Shown here piece after piece: positions 36,985 through 51,047 of a stretch of DNA of 64,000 nucleotides. The position numbers and the translations under genes were made by a program. Source of the DNA: Hymenoscyphus infarciens (Eukaryota; Ascomycota; Leotiomycetes; Helotiales; Helotiaceae); contig LLCB01000009.1 in assembly GCA_001414345.1 (NCBI GenBank), forward strand, positions 310,001-374,000, written 5' to 3'. The stretch's first letter is position 1. Each line of letters begins with the position of its first letter. The notes beneath the pieces are model-generated. The model did not search any database and was not told the origin of the DNA. It saw only the letters and a list, made by a program, of their open reading frames with translations.

Positions 36985-38885
36985 TTCTCTTATAAAAGAA
37001 AGTAAAAAGAAAGAAGGATTTAACCTCCTCTCTTTATTATAGTTAAAGGAAAGATAATAGAGCTTATAGAAGAGCTTTAATAGCTTAGTATCTTCTTTAA
37101 CCCTTATCTTACTTTTTATAACTATATTAAAAGAATAGCTAGTAAAGCTATATTTATAGCTAATACTTTTAAAAGTATAATAAATATAGTAAGAGGATCC
37201 TCTCTATATCTCTTAAAATAAGCTACTATAGCTTATATCCTTTTAATTACCTACTTTAGATATAAGACCTAGTACCTAGGCTATATAAGGAAAATAGGTA
37301 GTATAGGCTCTATAAATAACTAGATTAGCTAGTACCTAATACTTCTAGATAGAGTAGTTATAAAGTATACTAGAATTATCCTCTTAGTCTATAAAACTAC
37401 TCTTAACTTAACACTCCTTATAGAATCTAGCTTATTAGCTACTAAGATTACTCTTATTACTAAAAATAGAGCTTTTAAAGCTAAAACTTAACGTTTTAAC
37501 TTAGCTTACCTACTTAAGCGATGCTTAAATAACCCTTACTTAAAGACTAGGCTTATTTACTAGTCCTCTTAACCTCTCCCTTTCTTAGAAGAAATTAATC
37601 TAATTTAAAACCCTTTATAAAATAGAGGTTTTAACTAATAAACTTATCTTTTTAAGATAGTAAGCTTAAGCCTTAATAGTAATAAAGAATCTTATAAAGC
37701 TAAATTCCTTAAATTCTTTACCTTAGTCTCTCTTATAGACTTAGTTATATTTACTAATAGCTCTTACTTAGATAATAAAAGCACTAGTAGAGATATATAC
37801 CTTATAAGAGAAGGGGTTATATTAAATATAAAGCTCTTTCCTTTTAGTAAAACCTTAGAAATTTATAATATAAAGACGAAAGCTACTCTATATAGCCTTA
37901 AACTAGCCCTTAGATCTCTCTTTTAGACCTTAGCTATAAAATACTAGATTTACCTTAATAATCTTAAAGCTATGCTTTAACTAATCTACTAGTCTTATAA
38001 TATATTATAAGGAACCTTTAATAAGGTCTTTAACTTTACCTAGCTATACTCTAGGAAAATTTAAATAAGATAGTGCCCTAGTTATATAGGAATCTATAGT
38101 AATATAATAGCTAATAAAGCTATAGAGAAAGTAGCTTACTTAACTCCTCCTTCTAGCTCTTACTCTTTACTTTATACTACTATACTTAATTATAAGACTA
38201 AGAAGATAGGAATTAAGCTTATAAATTAACTCTAATAGACTACGCTCTTAAATACTTATAAGAGGCTAGGTCTTATATCCTAGTCTTTAAAGCCTAGGAC
38301 TCTTAAACTATTAAGAGAGGTCCTAGCTTAGCTAATTATAGCTTATACTAGCTATAAAGACTTTATAGAGTACTACTTTTACTTCTTCTACTTTAATATA
38401 CTTCTAGAGTTAAGGAACTATAAATATAAGAAGATAAAGACATAATTCTACCTACTCTTTTATAAGCTTATAAATAAGAAGGACCTAAGGCTATTAGCTA
38501 AGGCTAAGAGAAAGCCTTAACTCCTTTTTAGACCTAGGTCTAAGGAACTCTTTTATAAGGTCTATACTAAGACTAAATTCTTTATAAAGATCTATCTTTT
38601 AAGATAGTTTAATTACTTCCTTTCTCTTCTCTCTCTTATACTTTTATATATCTCCTTTATCTTCTTCTAACTTATTAAACTATTTAAGAATAAAAGCTAC
38701 TCTAAAAGTAGAGCTTCTCTTTAAACTATCTTTTATATATTAGCTTACTTGTTTATACCCCCTATAGCCTAGAGCACCCCCCTAGCGTCATTTGCTCTCT
38801 TTTAAGACTTTTTAGGACTTAGACTACGCGATCTAGTCTCTGCCTAACGTTAAATAGTAATAAATATAAATAAATAAATAAATAT
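36985..38885 (+). mobile_element. LINE relic, 3' portion with RNase H and 3' tail
   Basis: Continuation of the element broken at 34040. Around 37735-37960 one frame reads DLVIFTNSSYLDNKST and later KATLYSLKLALRSLF, the start and the second helix of an RNase H domain, with the catalytic-site Asp position apparently changed to Asn by a C-to-T-class event. The element ends with a (TAAA)n tail near 38865-38885, as in Tad1-clade LINEs. Confidence 0.7.
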
Positions 38886-41025
38886 ATCAAAGAGTCTTTG
38901 TAAATAATAGCAGAAGAGATTAAATATAATTAGATAAGCTAAATAGTAAAAGAAATATTCTCAAATTTTCAGATATATTTCACGTAGTAAGAAATCTCTA
39001 AATATCTATTCGTAGAAACTCTAAAGTCTCTAGACATCAAATCTCTAAAGATAAAAAATAATAGTTCTCTTAAGTATAACCTTTCTACAAAAAAAAATCC
39101 TCTAGTCTAACCTAACTTAAACCTAGAAAGAAAAACTACTAAAACTAAGAAGAACGAAACAGGTAGAAATGAAAAATATACTAGATAGAAATGCTATAAT
39201 TTATACTTAAAAAATAATCTTAGAATAAAAAGATTCAAATATATACTATAAGAGGAGAAAGAAAGGATAATAAATAGAAAAAATAGAAAAAATAGAAAAA
39301 AAAGAAAAAAATAGAAAAAAGAGAAAAAAGAGAAAAACTAGAAGAAGCAAAAAATGGAAAAAAATAAAAAAAGAACGAGATAGTCAAATATCTTATTCCT
39401 CTATATATTTTCTATCTCTTCCTCTCTCTTCCTCTCTCTTAATATCTCTTCCTTTCTTAATATCTCTACTAATCCGCCTATCTAATCTAATCTCCTCTTC
39501 TATCAACCTAATAAGACGAAGAGAACAGTAATTAAAACGTAGAAAGAAAAAAAAAAACTACTTAACACAAAAAGAAGAACTAACTAATCAAAAGAAAAAC
39601 TCCTCTAGTTCTTAAATCAAAACCCCTAGAGCTCTTATATCTCGTCTTATAACTATCTATCCCTTTATTATACTCTATAACTCACGTATATAAATATATT
39701 ATAGCTCTAATTCAACCTTCTATTTCCAACTCTAATACGACTAAATAATTAAATTAAATTATTATCTCATTCTCTAAACTAGGTTTGCTTTAGTAGCATA
39801 GTAGTTGAATACTACCTAAATCCTAGTGTACTCTTTATCAAAATAGAAAGAAAGTAGTTTCTAACCAGATTTCGAGTCATATCTATACGTAAGTGATATA
39901 GTACGACGAAGAGATAAACCCGACTTCTCTAGAATAATAATAGTATTCTTAGACAAATTAGAAGTAGTAGTTACTAAAATTTAATAATTATTAAAGAAAG
40001 AAGAGAAAAAAAAAAAAAAAAGAATATTAATAAACACTCTCTTCTAAAATTTAAAATCCACTCGCTTACTGATATTTTAATTAAAGAGATTAAAGAGAAT
40101 AAAAACAAAAACAAAAAACAAAACAAAACGTGAGATATAAGTAAAAGTAATTATCTATCTATCTTTTCAAAGGAATAAAAAAAAAGATGTTATAACACTT
40201 ATAACTTTGAATAAAGTAACTTAGAAGTTAAAACTAACTACTTATATAATACTAACGAGTCTAATAGCGAATAACAACGAAACCTAATAATAAAACCTAA
40301 CACTAGCGAGTCTAATAATCACTAGCGAGTCTAATAGTAATAACAACAATAGCTCTTTTTAAAAAAAAAAGAAAAGAAAGAAAGAAAGAAAGAAAAGCCT
40401 AGGCTAAGGAATGTCGTAATCTTACTTACTTACTTACTTACTTACTTACTCACTTATCTACTCACTTACTTACCTACTCACTCACTTACTCACTTACTCA
40501 CTCACCCACTCACTCACTCACCTACTTACTCACTCACTCACTCACTCACTCACTCACTCACTCACTTACTCACTCACTTATATAAGAAAAAATCAAAATC
40601 AAAATCAAAATCTAATAGACGATAATACTAACTAACTAAACCCTAATACAACCTAGCCCCTCTCTAATTCCTCTCTAACACCCTTCCCCTCTAACAATCT
40701 TCCTCTTAAAAACCCTCTAATCCCCTCTCCTAGCCTCTCTCTCAAAAAAAAGAAACAGAGAAAATAAAAAATAAAAAGAAATGCTATTATAATAAAGATA
40801 TTATCTATAAATATATTATTTTATATCTATAAAAATAAAAAAATAGAAGAAAAAGAATAGAAAAAAATAAAAAAATAAAAAATAAAAAAAAACAATTACT
40901 AATTTTGAATCGTGTACTAGATAACTAAGTAATTAAGTAACTAAGTAACTAAGTATATAAGGAATTAATTAAGTAAGTAAGTAATTAATTAACTAACTAA
41001 GTAACTAACTAATTAACTAAGTAAT

Positions 41026-41058
<33 letters not shown>

Positions 41059-41059
41059 T

Positions 41060-41098
<39 letters not shown>

Positions 41099-42250
41099 TA
41101 CTAACTTACTAAGTAACTAACTAACTTACTAACTAACTAATAACTTACAAGGTCTAGAACGAATGAATAAATGAACAAACGAATAAATAAACAAGCTATC
41201 TATCTATCTATCTAGTAATATCTATCTATCTAATAACATCTCCCTCTCTCTCTCTCTCTCTCTCTCTAAAACAGAACTAAGAAAAAGCAGTAATAGCACG
41301 AAAACTTATAGTAAAGATATTTAAAGTATATCTAAAGTATATTCGTATTAAAGGTATTATTATATACTCTACCTTATCTATTCTATCTCTAATTTTCAAA
41401 CTCTTAAATTATAAACTATAAATCGCGAATCTTAAACCTTGAATCTCGAATCTTGAGAACTAAGTAACTAATTAACTAACTCACTTACTAACTTAATTCA
41501 CTAACTAACTCACTTACTAACTTAATTCACTAGCTAACTAACTAATTAACTAATTAACTAACTTAACTAACTAACTCACTTACTAACTTAATTAACTAAT
41601 AACTCACAAGGTCTAGAACAAATAAACAAATAAATAAAGAACGAACGAACGAGCGAGCTATCTATCTATCTATCCATCTATCTATCTATCCATCTATCTA
41701 TCCATCTATCCATCTAGTAACATTTACACAACTAACTGCTAAGAAACCACCCTCTCCCTCTCCCTCCCTAAAACAGAACCGAGAAAAAGTAAGTAGTACT
41801 AGTATAAAAAATCGTGGTGAAGATGACTAAAGATATCTAAAGCGTATCTGTATCGAAGGTATCGTCGTCATACACCCCACCTACCTCCCTACCCACCTTC
41901 CCACCTATCCCACCCATCCTATCTCCCATTTTTGAACTCTCGAATCTCGAATCTCGAATCTCGAATCTCGAACCTTGAAAACAATCTCCACTCAACACCC
42001 AACCCTCAGCCCTCTCTCAACCCCCTCTCAACCCTCTCACAGCTCTCACAACCCCCCAAACCATACCACTCCCCCCCAAGCAAAAGAAAAAGAAAACGCA
42101 CCAGTACAAACTCGCTATCAAGACCCGAGGCAGGCTAACAGATATCATCGACGTATTCGATTCTTACCACTCGGAGAAAGAAAGAAATTCACCATGTCTG
42201 AAGACAACTTAGTCTCTACGCTAGGAAGAATCTAATCTAATCTAATCTAA
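38886..42250. repeat. AT-rich low-complexity and tetranucleotide repeat block
   Basis: Holds A-rich purine runs (39260-39380), (TTAC/TCAC)n (40425-40570), (ACTA)n and (TAAC)n (40920-41150), (TATC)n (41195-41240 and 41655-41715), (CT)n (41243-41270), and a TCGAATC heptamer array (41937-41975). Short open frames at 41932-42235 lie on this array and are not convincing genes. Confidence 0.8.
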
Positions 42251-45200
42251 TCTTGACGCTTGGTCTCTGATTGAAGGAAGAGGGGGGAAAAAAAGAAAAG
42301 AAGAAGAAAAGAAGAAGAAAAAAGTGAGATTAAAAAGAGAAGGGTAATGAATGAGATTTTGTGAGGTGAAGGAATGAGAATGGGAGGGAGGGAGGGAGGG
42401 AGAGAGGGAGAGAGGGAGAGAGGGAGAGAGGGAGAGAATGTGTGTGATTCAGAAGTGCGTAATTAAAGAAGGTGGATTTCCCAAAGGAAAAGGGTCGTAG
42501 CGTGGCACAGGTGAAATAAAAAAAGAGAGAGAGAGGGAGGCGTAAAACCTACCTTCAGAATCCTCAAGGTATAATTCGTGAAGCACGACCCTGGGAGATG
42601 AAATTCGAATCAAACACGAAAATCTGCCCAGACTCGGAAAGAACGTGGAAGAATGGCAGTCGGAAAAAGAGAGATTAGGCGCACCAGCATGAAAATGCGT
42701 CTTTTCCTCTTACCTCCTCCACAACAGATCTCCCCCATCCCCTATCTTCCAAGCCCTTGGCCTTTACGAATCGTCGCGGCACAACAGAATTCGTTGCGTT
42801 CACTTGCGTACCCTCCCAAACCAAACCCCCCTTTGTCATGCGACTCCAATCCATGAAAAGAAGGAATCATATCATCCATTTCTGAACCCTTCCTTGTTTT
42901 TACCCCCCAGGATTCTCTGTTTTGACTTCCCACAGTGACCTTCTCCGTAATTCGTTTCGTTTCGCCTTGTGTTGTCCAAGACTTTTTTTTATCCGCCATG
43001 GCGGTGTGTCAAGATTTTTTGAACAAAGACCATCGATTTTTATGCGGGGATTTCCATCGGCATCGGAAAAATGTTGGGGTTCTGGGTCTGGGGAGAGCTT
43101 GGGGTGTGTTTGGCTTGGCAGCACGAGAAAGATGAGGAAAGCTTGGCCAGCGTGCGAAGCTCCTGTGGGGTTCGTCGAGACTCGAGACCAAGTGAGGGAA
43201 GTCTGGGGATTATCGCGGGCGCAAAGTGGTTTGAAGATGCGTTGTTTGGAATTGTCTCTGATTCCGTGATGAGATTTGCGAGCCAATTGGTTTGTTCATC
43301 GAGATGTGCTTGCTCAATTGCTGCTTCTGCACAAAATATCCTTGGTCAGTTGTGTGAAGGGGGAAATTTCTTGCCTAAACTTAGCTTGATGAGCTGTCCA
43401 CGGAATCATTCCGGGCTTTCTTTTTGTTTTGTTTTGAAATTGTGTTTTTCAAATTATTGCGACAGCTGTCGAATTTGAGCATCGCCCTCTTTTTCCAGAT
43501 GAATTATGATTCATCTCGTGCAATTTGAATTTCTGCGATTAATCTTCAGCGACACCATGCATCGTGAATTTTAGCTTCCCATCGGCCCAGGCGAGTAGAG
43601 AGGTGGTCGCTGGAGCCTCATTTCTTGATTGATTCGCCCCCAAACGAGCCGTTGCGATTCGTGTTGAAGGAGAATTATGAAATTGAGCTGAAATTGAGCT
43701 GAAATTGAGCCTGGATTAGGGGTCCCGCACAATTATCCATCGGCGGGGGGGAGGGTCGCGCCGCCAGTGACAGATTCGTCTTGACCCTGAGGGACACGGA
43801 CATAACAAACAATGGAAAATTGTTATCCAGCCTCTCAAAAGTGGGAGAGGACGAGGGAGTCGGAGGGACTCGATGAATGTTCGTTCGCCTCATCGCATTC
43901 CTCACCCTCACAGGTGGGAGATGGAAGGCCGAGTTGTTCCCGAAAATCAATAGCAGCGGAGACGGCGGCATCTACCAGGAGAATTTCTCAAGAACAAGAA
44001 TAGAAATAGAATCATCCAGACCAGTCAGTTTCTTGACCCTTGACCGGGGGTTTTGACGCAGGTATGGTGTGAAGGAAAAAGATGCGATGACACTGCCAAA
44101 GTTTGGACGATTCGGGGCTTCCTGGTGGTGAGTAGGCCTAGTGGTGAGTACTGGTACACTAGTATTCAAAACCCTACATACGGTTATACCACAGCTTCCA
44201 GGTTGGAGGGGATCACTGGTTTACTAAATGTGTTTCGTCATTGGCAATTGCGCGATTTCTTGTTGGAATTTCTTTTTCCGATAGCTTTCCTCTCGGCGAG
44301 GCCGTTTCAAGGCCGTATTTCGGAGCCGATCAACATCAGCGGCACCCTTCCCAGCATCTCTCGGCAAGTCTGGGCAAAGGTCCAAGTCAGGAAGGGTGGA
44401 AGGGTGGAAGGGGACTCGCGTAAGAAACGGTGAGAAGGTGAGGGAAATATGCGACTCGCGGCAGATTGTGTAGGATGAAAATTTTTCATCATGTTATGAA
44501 GAAATTGTGGCTCCCAGAGCGACAAGACTTTTGTTTTGTTTCGACGAGCAGAGACGCAAACAATCCTCCTGCAACCCGCAGGGTCCATCGTTTGGAGTCA
44601 AGGTCGGGAGGGACGTCCCACGGGTTGAAGCAATGAAAGGGCAGCGACGGCTCCACCAGTTCACATTGGCGACAGGCTCAAGGCTCAAGGCTCAAGGTGC
44701 TTGACTGTGCCTGCCAAGCTAGATATACGTCGAATTTCCCCGTGAAGCGATCCAAGCTAAATCCTGGAGATGGAGCAGACGAGGTTGTTGCAAATATGGG
44801 GAGGAATGCCTGAAGAGCCCAGTTGAGCCTCAGGATCAGGCCCGCATCCGCACCCGGAGATCCAATCACGTGAGTAGCCGTATAGCCGCGGGCCAGGAGC
44901 AGGGAAGGTAAAATGCCTCACCCAAAATCTGCACAGGAAAATGCCCGAATGGATCTTCAGGGATCTCAGCTCTAGTACATGACTGGGGGAGGGATTCGAG
45001 AGCTCCGAGGCTACGTGCGAGAGGGAGGAGCAAGACAACATCGGAGCGCGGGAGAAAGGTGGAGGCTCTGAAAGATTGCTGAAAGATTGCTGGGTGATTG
45101 AGTGATTGTGATTACAGTGATATGCACTTTGAATCTGAATCTCAAAGAGCCGACGGACCGATATGCGACAAGTAATCGGAGTTGGCTGATAGCTGATACG

Positions 45201-47705
45201 TGAGCTGCTGTTTGCGGTGTGGTGAGTATACGGTATGCGCGAATAAAAGATTTCTTCCAGAAAACAGTCAGCGCCTTCGGTGCAGCAAGTGCCATGTGAG
45301 TGGTGTATCGGAAGTGCCGGTAGAAAAAGTCTCGTCACTTGGTGACTTGATTGACTTAGTCACTGTCATACATGTTGCTAGAGAAGGACTAGAAGGGGGG
45401 AAAGAAGAGGCTGGAACAGTCGTCCCAGATTAAGTTTACGACAGCCGCAAAGGCTACCTACCAGACGAAACAAACTAGATGGAGCTGAGGACGTGGGCGA
45501 GGGGATGGAAAGGAAACATGAAATCGAGGTTGGGTGTTGATCTCATCGTCTAAATGTGCTTTGATACACCTAAGCCGCCTGACAAGGCGATGGGGTTTGA
45601 AGGAGGTTGGACGAGGTAGCTGTGTATCAGGTGTAGCAAGTGAGAGCTAGCAAGTACCTCCTACCTAGCCTTCTATTTGATGACTACTTGCAGCCTACTC
45701 GAAATATAGTATTGTGTATTATATTTCAAGGTGACATACCCACTTTGAGTAGCACCTGCAGTCTACCAGCACACTCCCAGCGCGCCAAGACAGCGAAGCT
45801 TTCACTAAAATGACGTCTAGCCGAGTCTGGCTAGATGCGAATCGGGATTGCGATGGGGATGCCTTCAGTTGCTTGAACTTGCTTCCGCATGCTTGAGGGG
45901 GTGCTGTTGCTCGACGTCGACGGCGGTTTGTGTGCAACGCTCTCCGCAAGATCTGTACCCTACCCCATTCCCCGTACAATCGCTCTCTCTCATTGGTGCT
46001 GCCGCTTGAGCCGTCTGTTATCCCAGAGATCCCAAGACGGTTGAAGACTCAAGAGTGAGAAGGCCGAGATGCCCAGCAAAATCCCACACTCTCCTACAGA
46101 GGTACACGCCTCCCACCATTATCTCTCCCAATCAAGCCTTTTTCCACCTTCTCAAACCGAGACACTTCTCCAGCGAGGCCAGTCAACCGACTGAGCCCCC
46201 GGTCACAACAAAGCAACAACAACAAACATCAGGATCATGGTGGACCCCGAGGGGCGTCCGAGCCTTACCTCTTACGGTGCCATGCGCCGCTGCTTTTTCC
46301 TCCATTTCTTTCAACCCGCGCTCCTAATGCTGGTAGGGTCGAAATTGCCTCGTCATTATTGGTCAATGGCTCTGTTTTCCATGCCCGTATCATTTGGAGG
46401 GTGCGCCTCGTCATCCTTGCCGAGTGGCCGACAGCGGGGGTTATGTCATTGATGAAAGGCCCGTGCCCGTGGCGGCATGACATGGCAGCATTTGCTGTAC
46501 AGTACCCTAAGGTACTCTGTACATCCCATCAGAAGTCGGAAAGAAGCCTGGAGAAGGTCGGGCAAAAAGAGGACCGGCCGAGGGCAGATTGGAGATTGCC
46601 CACGCCCACGCCCACGCCCATATCCACACCCACAACCACCTCGGAGATTTCACACGGTGCTGCAATTGGCTGTAGCCGCTCCAGCCGGTTCATGTCAAGT
46701 GCGCGCCGGTTCCACGCCCCAGTTCCACGCCCCACCAAATCGCATCTCGCTCCAAAAGATTCGACCGCCATTCAACCTGGCGAAGAGGTGAGGTGCGGTG
46801 CGGTGCGGTGCTTATCGACCCCGTCCAGGTCAAGGGCGAGTAATTGTGCTGCTTGGACGCCGCCGCGCTAGCAAGTCAACTTCCGTGGCCTGCCCTGCTC
46901 TACTCTGCTCTACTCTGCTCTACTCTGCTCTACTCTGCTGCTCTACTCTACTCTCGCGCTCGCTCTGAAGATGCAGGTGGATAATCCCGCACCCTCTCGA
47001 CGAGGGTAGGCCAGACGGTGGGGACGGGGGGAGAAAGCATGCACTCGCAGGCAAAACATTCTGCCCACTCGCAAGCCACTCCGTGGCCTCCAAGGCGTGA
47101 GGCAAAGGCGGAAGCAGGAGCAGAAACAGAGCAGAGGCAGAGGCAGCTGGAGCAGAAGCAGAGAGAAGCAGACGTCTGCTTAACTTAACTACGTGGTCAA
47201 AGTGCCGTGCCGTCCACTCCGTCCTACCACTCACTAGTCACTACCTACCAGTAACCAGTACGAGTACACCTCAGTAGTCTGTGTGCCCGCGATGCGATGG
47301 GACTTTATGACGCTAGTCACGCTACTGCACCCACTCCCAACCCAGCCAATGCAAACCCTGCCCCTCGTCCAAGCTTGGAGAGCTCTTGAGCTGGGGCGGG
47401 GCCTTGCGAGTGACCGGGAGAGAGCCATTTTTTAGACTGGCCCGAAGGGGAAAACGGGAAAATAAGCTAATCACCCACCCAAGTCCAAGTCGTAGGCCGA
47501 GGAGCGATGGGTTAGTACTAGTAGTAGCGTGGGATGGGTTCAAATACCAGCTTGCTCCCGCTGCTCAGAACTCTTTTTTTTCCTCTCACCTTCGACCACT
47601 CCTCATCCTTATCCTCCCCAGGTGTTCAGAGTTCGACGGCGCAGTGAGCAATCATCTCCCCCTCTGAGTGTGTGTAGTGAGTGTGAACGTCGACAACCGC
47701 CCCCA
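42251..47705. other. Long upstream region of the proton pump, no recognisable gene
   Basis: Normal base composition, with (GGGA)n/(GAGAGG)n runs at 42385-42440. Many short overlapping frames occur on both strands (for example 42922-43269, 44053-44433 and 46055-46327), none resembling a known family. It may contain the long promoter and 5' UTR of the H+-ATPase gene or non-coding transcripts. Two GC-rich microrepeats occur near 46600-46630 and 46793-46812. Confidence 0.5.
46895..46957. repeat. 10-bp CT-rich tandem repeat in proton-pump upstream region
   Basis: Four to six copies of TCTGCTCTAC and variants, about 750-810 bp before the H+-ATPase start codon. Pyrimidine-rich tracts are common in strong fungal promoters. 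Confidence 0.75.
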
Positions 47706-50700
47706 ATGGCAACAACCGATCATCTAGGTGGTGGCCATGGCAATGGTGATTTGCATGGAGATTCCGAGAAGGATGGACAATTCGCCCGAAGCACGCTGCC
47801 GGCCAACGATAATCTCGATGGTGAATACAACCTTCTAGTACGATACATCTCCCAGTACAAGGACGGACGACAACCTTCCATCGTCTCCTCCGTCGGCGAC
47901 GACAAGCCAACGAAGAAGCACTTCTGGTCCTCCTCCAAGGGCGACAACGAGAGTAGTGTGTTCGAGACGCCAGACGACTGGTTGACCACCGACTGGAAGC
48001 ATGGTTTGACCGGTGCTCTCGTGGAGCAACGTCGACGAAAGACTGGATGGAACGAGCTGTCTTCGGAAGAGGCCAACTTGTTTTTGCAATTCTTGAGCTA
48101 CTTCAAGGGCCCAATTCTCTATGGTATGTGTTCTGCGCCAATTGTCCAGTTCCCAGAGCCATTGACTAACCAATCCCTCAGTTATGGAACTCGCTGTCCT
48201 CCTCGCCGCCGGTCTTCGTGACTGGGTCGATCTTGGTGTTATCTGTGGTATTCTGCTGTTGAACGCGGTTGTTGGTTGGTACCAAGAAAAGCAAGCTGCC
48301 GATGTCGTCGCCTCTCTCAAGGGTGACATCGCTCTCAAGTGCACTGTCGTCCGTGACGGCGCAGAACAAGAAATTCCTGCCCGTGAACTCGTCCCTGGTG
48401 ATATCGTAAGTCACTCTGCTCTAGTATCACTTCTGTGAATTTCACACTAACCATTCCCAGATCATCATTGAAGATGGAACCGTCGTCCCTGCCGATTGCC
48501 GAATCATCTCTGCTTACGACAACCCTAACGGTTACCAAGAGTATCTCGCTGAATTGGAGGCACAACGTGGTGACGTCGATGTTGAGGACGACGAGGACAA
48601 CGAGGAAGGCCATGGCAAGCATGGTTCCGGTTACGCTCTTCTCGCCATTGATCAATCTGCCATGACTGGAGAGTCTCTCGCTGTCGACAAGTATGTCGCA
48701 GACCCTGTCTACTACACTACCGGGTGCAAGCGTGGAAAGGCTTATGCCGTTGTCACCCACTCCGCTAAGATGTCCTTCGTCGGTCGCACTGCCTCTTTGG
48801 TTACCGGTGCCAAAGATCAAGGTCATTTCAAGGCCATCATGAACTCCATCGGTACAGCGCTCTTGGTTTTGGTCGTTTTCTGGATTCTCGTCGCCTGGAT
48901 TGGAGGTTTCTTCCATCACTTGAAGATTGCCACTCCTGAGAGCAGCTCCACCAATTTGCTTCACTACGCCTTGATTCTCTTAATTGTCGGTGTCCCCGTC
49001 GGTCTTCCTGTCGTCACCACGACCACTCTCGCCGTCGGTGCCGCATACCTCGCCAAGGAGAAGGCCATCGTTCAAAAGCTTACTGCCATTGAGTCCCTTG
49101 CCGTAAGTTACTTTCCGCAATTTCACTTTCTAGTATTTTTTTCTTCCCGTGCGTGGGGCATGCCTTGTTTCGGCTGCACGTGGTGGGAGATCTGGCGAAT
49201 TGCACCATATCTCGTTACCCATCTACCCCGCGGCCGCAGACAAGGTTGAAGCTAGTGTGTAAACTTGCCGGCTTTGCTTTTTCTTTTCGCGCAACTCAAT
49301 CGGCCGATTGCTAACTATCAATTTTTAGGGTGTCGATGTTCTCTGCTCTGACAAGACTGGTACACTCACAGCCAATCAACTTTCCATCCGTGAGCCATTC
49401 GTCGCCGAGGGTGTCGATGTCAACTGGATGATGGCTGTCGCCGCTTTGGCCTCTTCCCACAATGTTAAATCTTTGGATCCTATCGATAAAGTCACCATTC
49501 TCACTCTCAAGCGTTACCCAAAAGCAAAGGAGATTCTCGGACTTGGCTGGAAAACCATCTCATACACCCCTTTCGACCCGGTCTCCAAGCGTATCACCAC
49601 TGTCTGTGTCAAGGATGGCGTTACCTTCACATGTGCTAAGGGTGCCCCTAAGGCTATCTTGAACATGTCTCAATGCTCCAAGGAAATTGGTGACATGTAC
49701 AGAGCCAAGACGACTGAATTCGCTCGACGTGGTTTCCGTTCGCTCGGTGTTGCTGTCAAGGAAGGCAACGGAGAATGGCAGCTGCTCGGCATGCTTCCTA
49801 TGTTCGACCCTCCTCGTGACGATACCGCTGCCACCATCGCTGAAGCCCAAGTTCTCGGTCTTTCCGTCAAGATGCTTACTGGTGATGCCATTGCCATTGC
49901 CAAGGAGACTTGCAAGATGCTTGCCCTCGGTACCAAGGTCTACAACTCCGATCGTCTCATCCACGGTGGTCTCTCTGGTTCAACTGCACACGACCTCGTT
50001 GAGAAGGCCGATGGTTTCGCGGAGGTTTTCCCCGAGCACAAGTACCAAGTCGTTGAAATGTTGCAAGAACGTGGACATCTGACTGCCATGACTGGTGATG
50101 GTGTCAACGATGCTCCTTCCCTCAAGAAATCCGACTGTGGTATTGCCGTCGAAGGTGCCACCGAAGCTGCCCAAGCCGCTGCCGATATTGTTTTCCTCGC
50201 CCCTGGTCTCAACACCATCGTGTCTGCCATCAAGATCGCTCGTCAAATTTTCCAACGTATGAAGGCATATATCCAATACCGTATCGCTCTCTGTCTCCAT
50301 CTCGAAATCTACCTCGTCACCTCCATGGTCATCATCAACGAGACCATCCGAGTCGAGCTCATTGTCTTCCTCGCTTTGTTCGCTGATTTGGCCACTATTG
50401 CTGTCGCCTATGACAACGCACACTACGAACAACGTCCTGTCGAGTGGCAACTCCCAAAGATTTGGATCATTTCCGTCATCCTTGGTGTTCTCCTTGCTCT
50501 TGGTACCTGGGTTCTCCGTGGCACAATGTTCCTACCAAATGGTGGCATCATCCAAAACTACGGCAACATCCAGGGTATGCTCTTCTTGCAAGTCTCCCTC
50601 ACTGAGAACTGGCTCATCTTCGTCACCCGTGGTTCCAAGACCTGGCCCTCATGGCAATTGGTTATCGCCATCTTCCTCGTCGATGTTCTCTCCACCCTGT

Positions 50701-51047
50701 TCTGTGTCTTCGGCTGGCTCACCGGTGGTGGCAAGGGCGAGCCATCCGACCCATTCGATCACGCCGTCAACTTCTCCACCAACGGTGATACTGATATTGT
50801 CACCGTCGTCGTTGTCTGGGGTTTCTCCATCGGTGTCACCATTGTCATTGCCATCGTCTACTTCCTTTTGGAGAAGATGAGCTGGTTGGACAACCTTGGA
50901 CGTGCCAAGCGCTCCAACTCGGACACCAAGATGGAGAACATCATCGGTCACATGTCCAAGCTTGCTCTCCAACACGAGAAAGATGAGGCAGGCAATGACC
51001 GATGGGGTCTTGTCACTCGTGCCACTGAAACTGAGGATGATTATTAG
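47706..51047 (+). CDS. pma1: Plasma-membrane P-type H+-ATPase
   Basis: The electrogenic proton pump that energises nutrient uptake and sets cytoplasmic pH, located in the plasma membrane. Inferred exons are 47706-48123, 48182-48405, 48461-49102 and 49329-51047, all in phase, giving 1000 aa. Introns: 48124-48181 (GTATGT, GACTAAC, CAG), 48406-48460 (GTAAGT, ACTAAC, CAG) and 49103-49328 (226 bp, GTAAGT to TAG). Joining restores GPILYVMELAVLLAAGLRDW and ESLAGVDVLCSDKTGTLT. Asp436 in DKTGT is the phosphorylated residue. TGES lies in the third exon, and TGDGVNDAP is at about 683-691. The tail is SWLDNLGRAKR to TETEDDY. It is about 80 aa longer than yeast or Neurospora PMA1, mainly at the N-terminus, and lacks the classic SLEDF-type tail, so it may be the second isoform found in many ascomycetes. 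The start is chosen at 47706 as the first ATG giving the acidic, Gly/His-rich N-terminus. Confidence 0.95.

Noticed and set aside
40425..41720. Possible CRISPR-like or satellite array
   Set aside because: The repeats are tetranucleotides without spacers, which is ordinary eukaryotic microsatellite sequence.
45200..45433. Cys-rich 77-codon frame with CxxC pairs suggesting a small zinc protein
   Set aside because: The Cys spacing fits no known finger, the opposite strand is equally open, and no other support exists.
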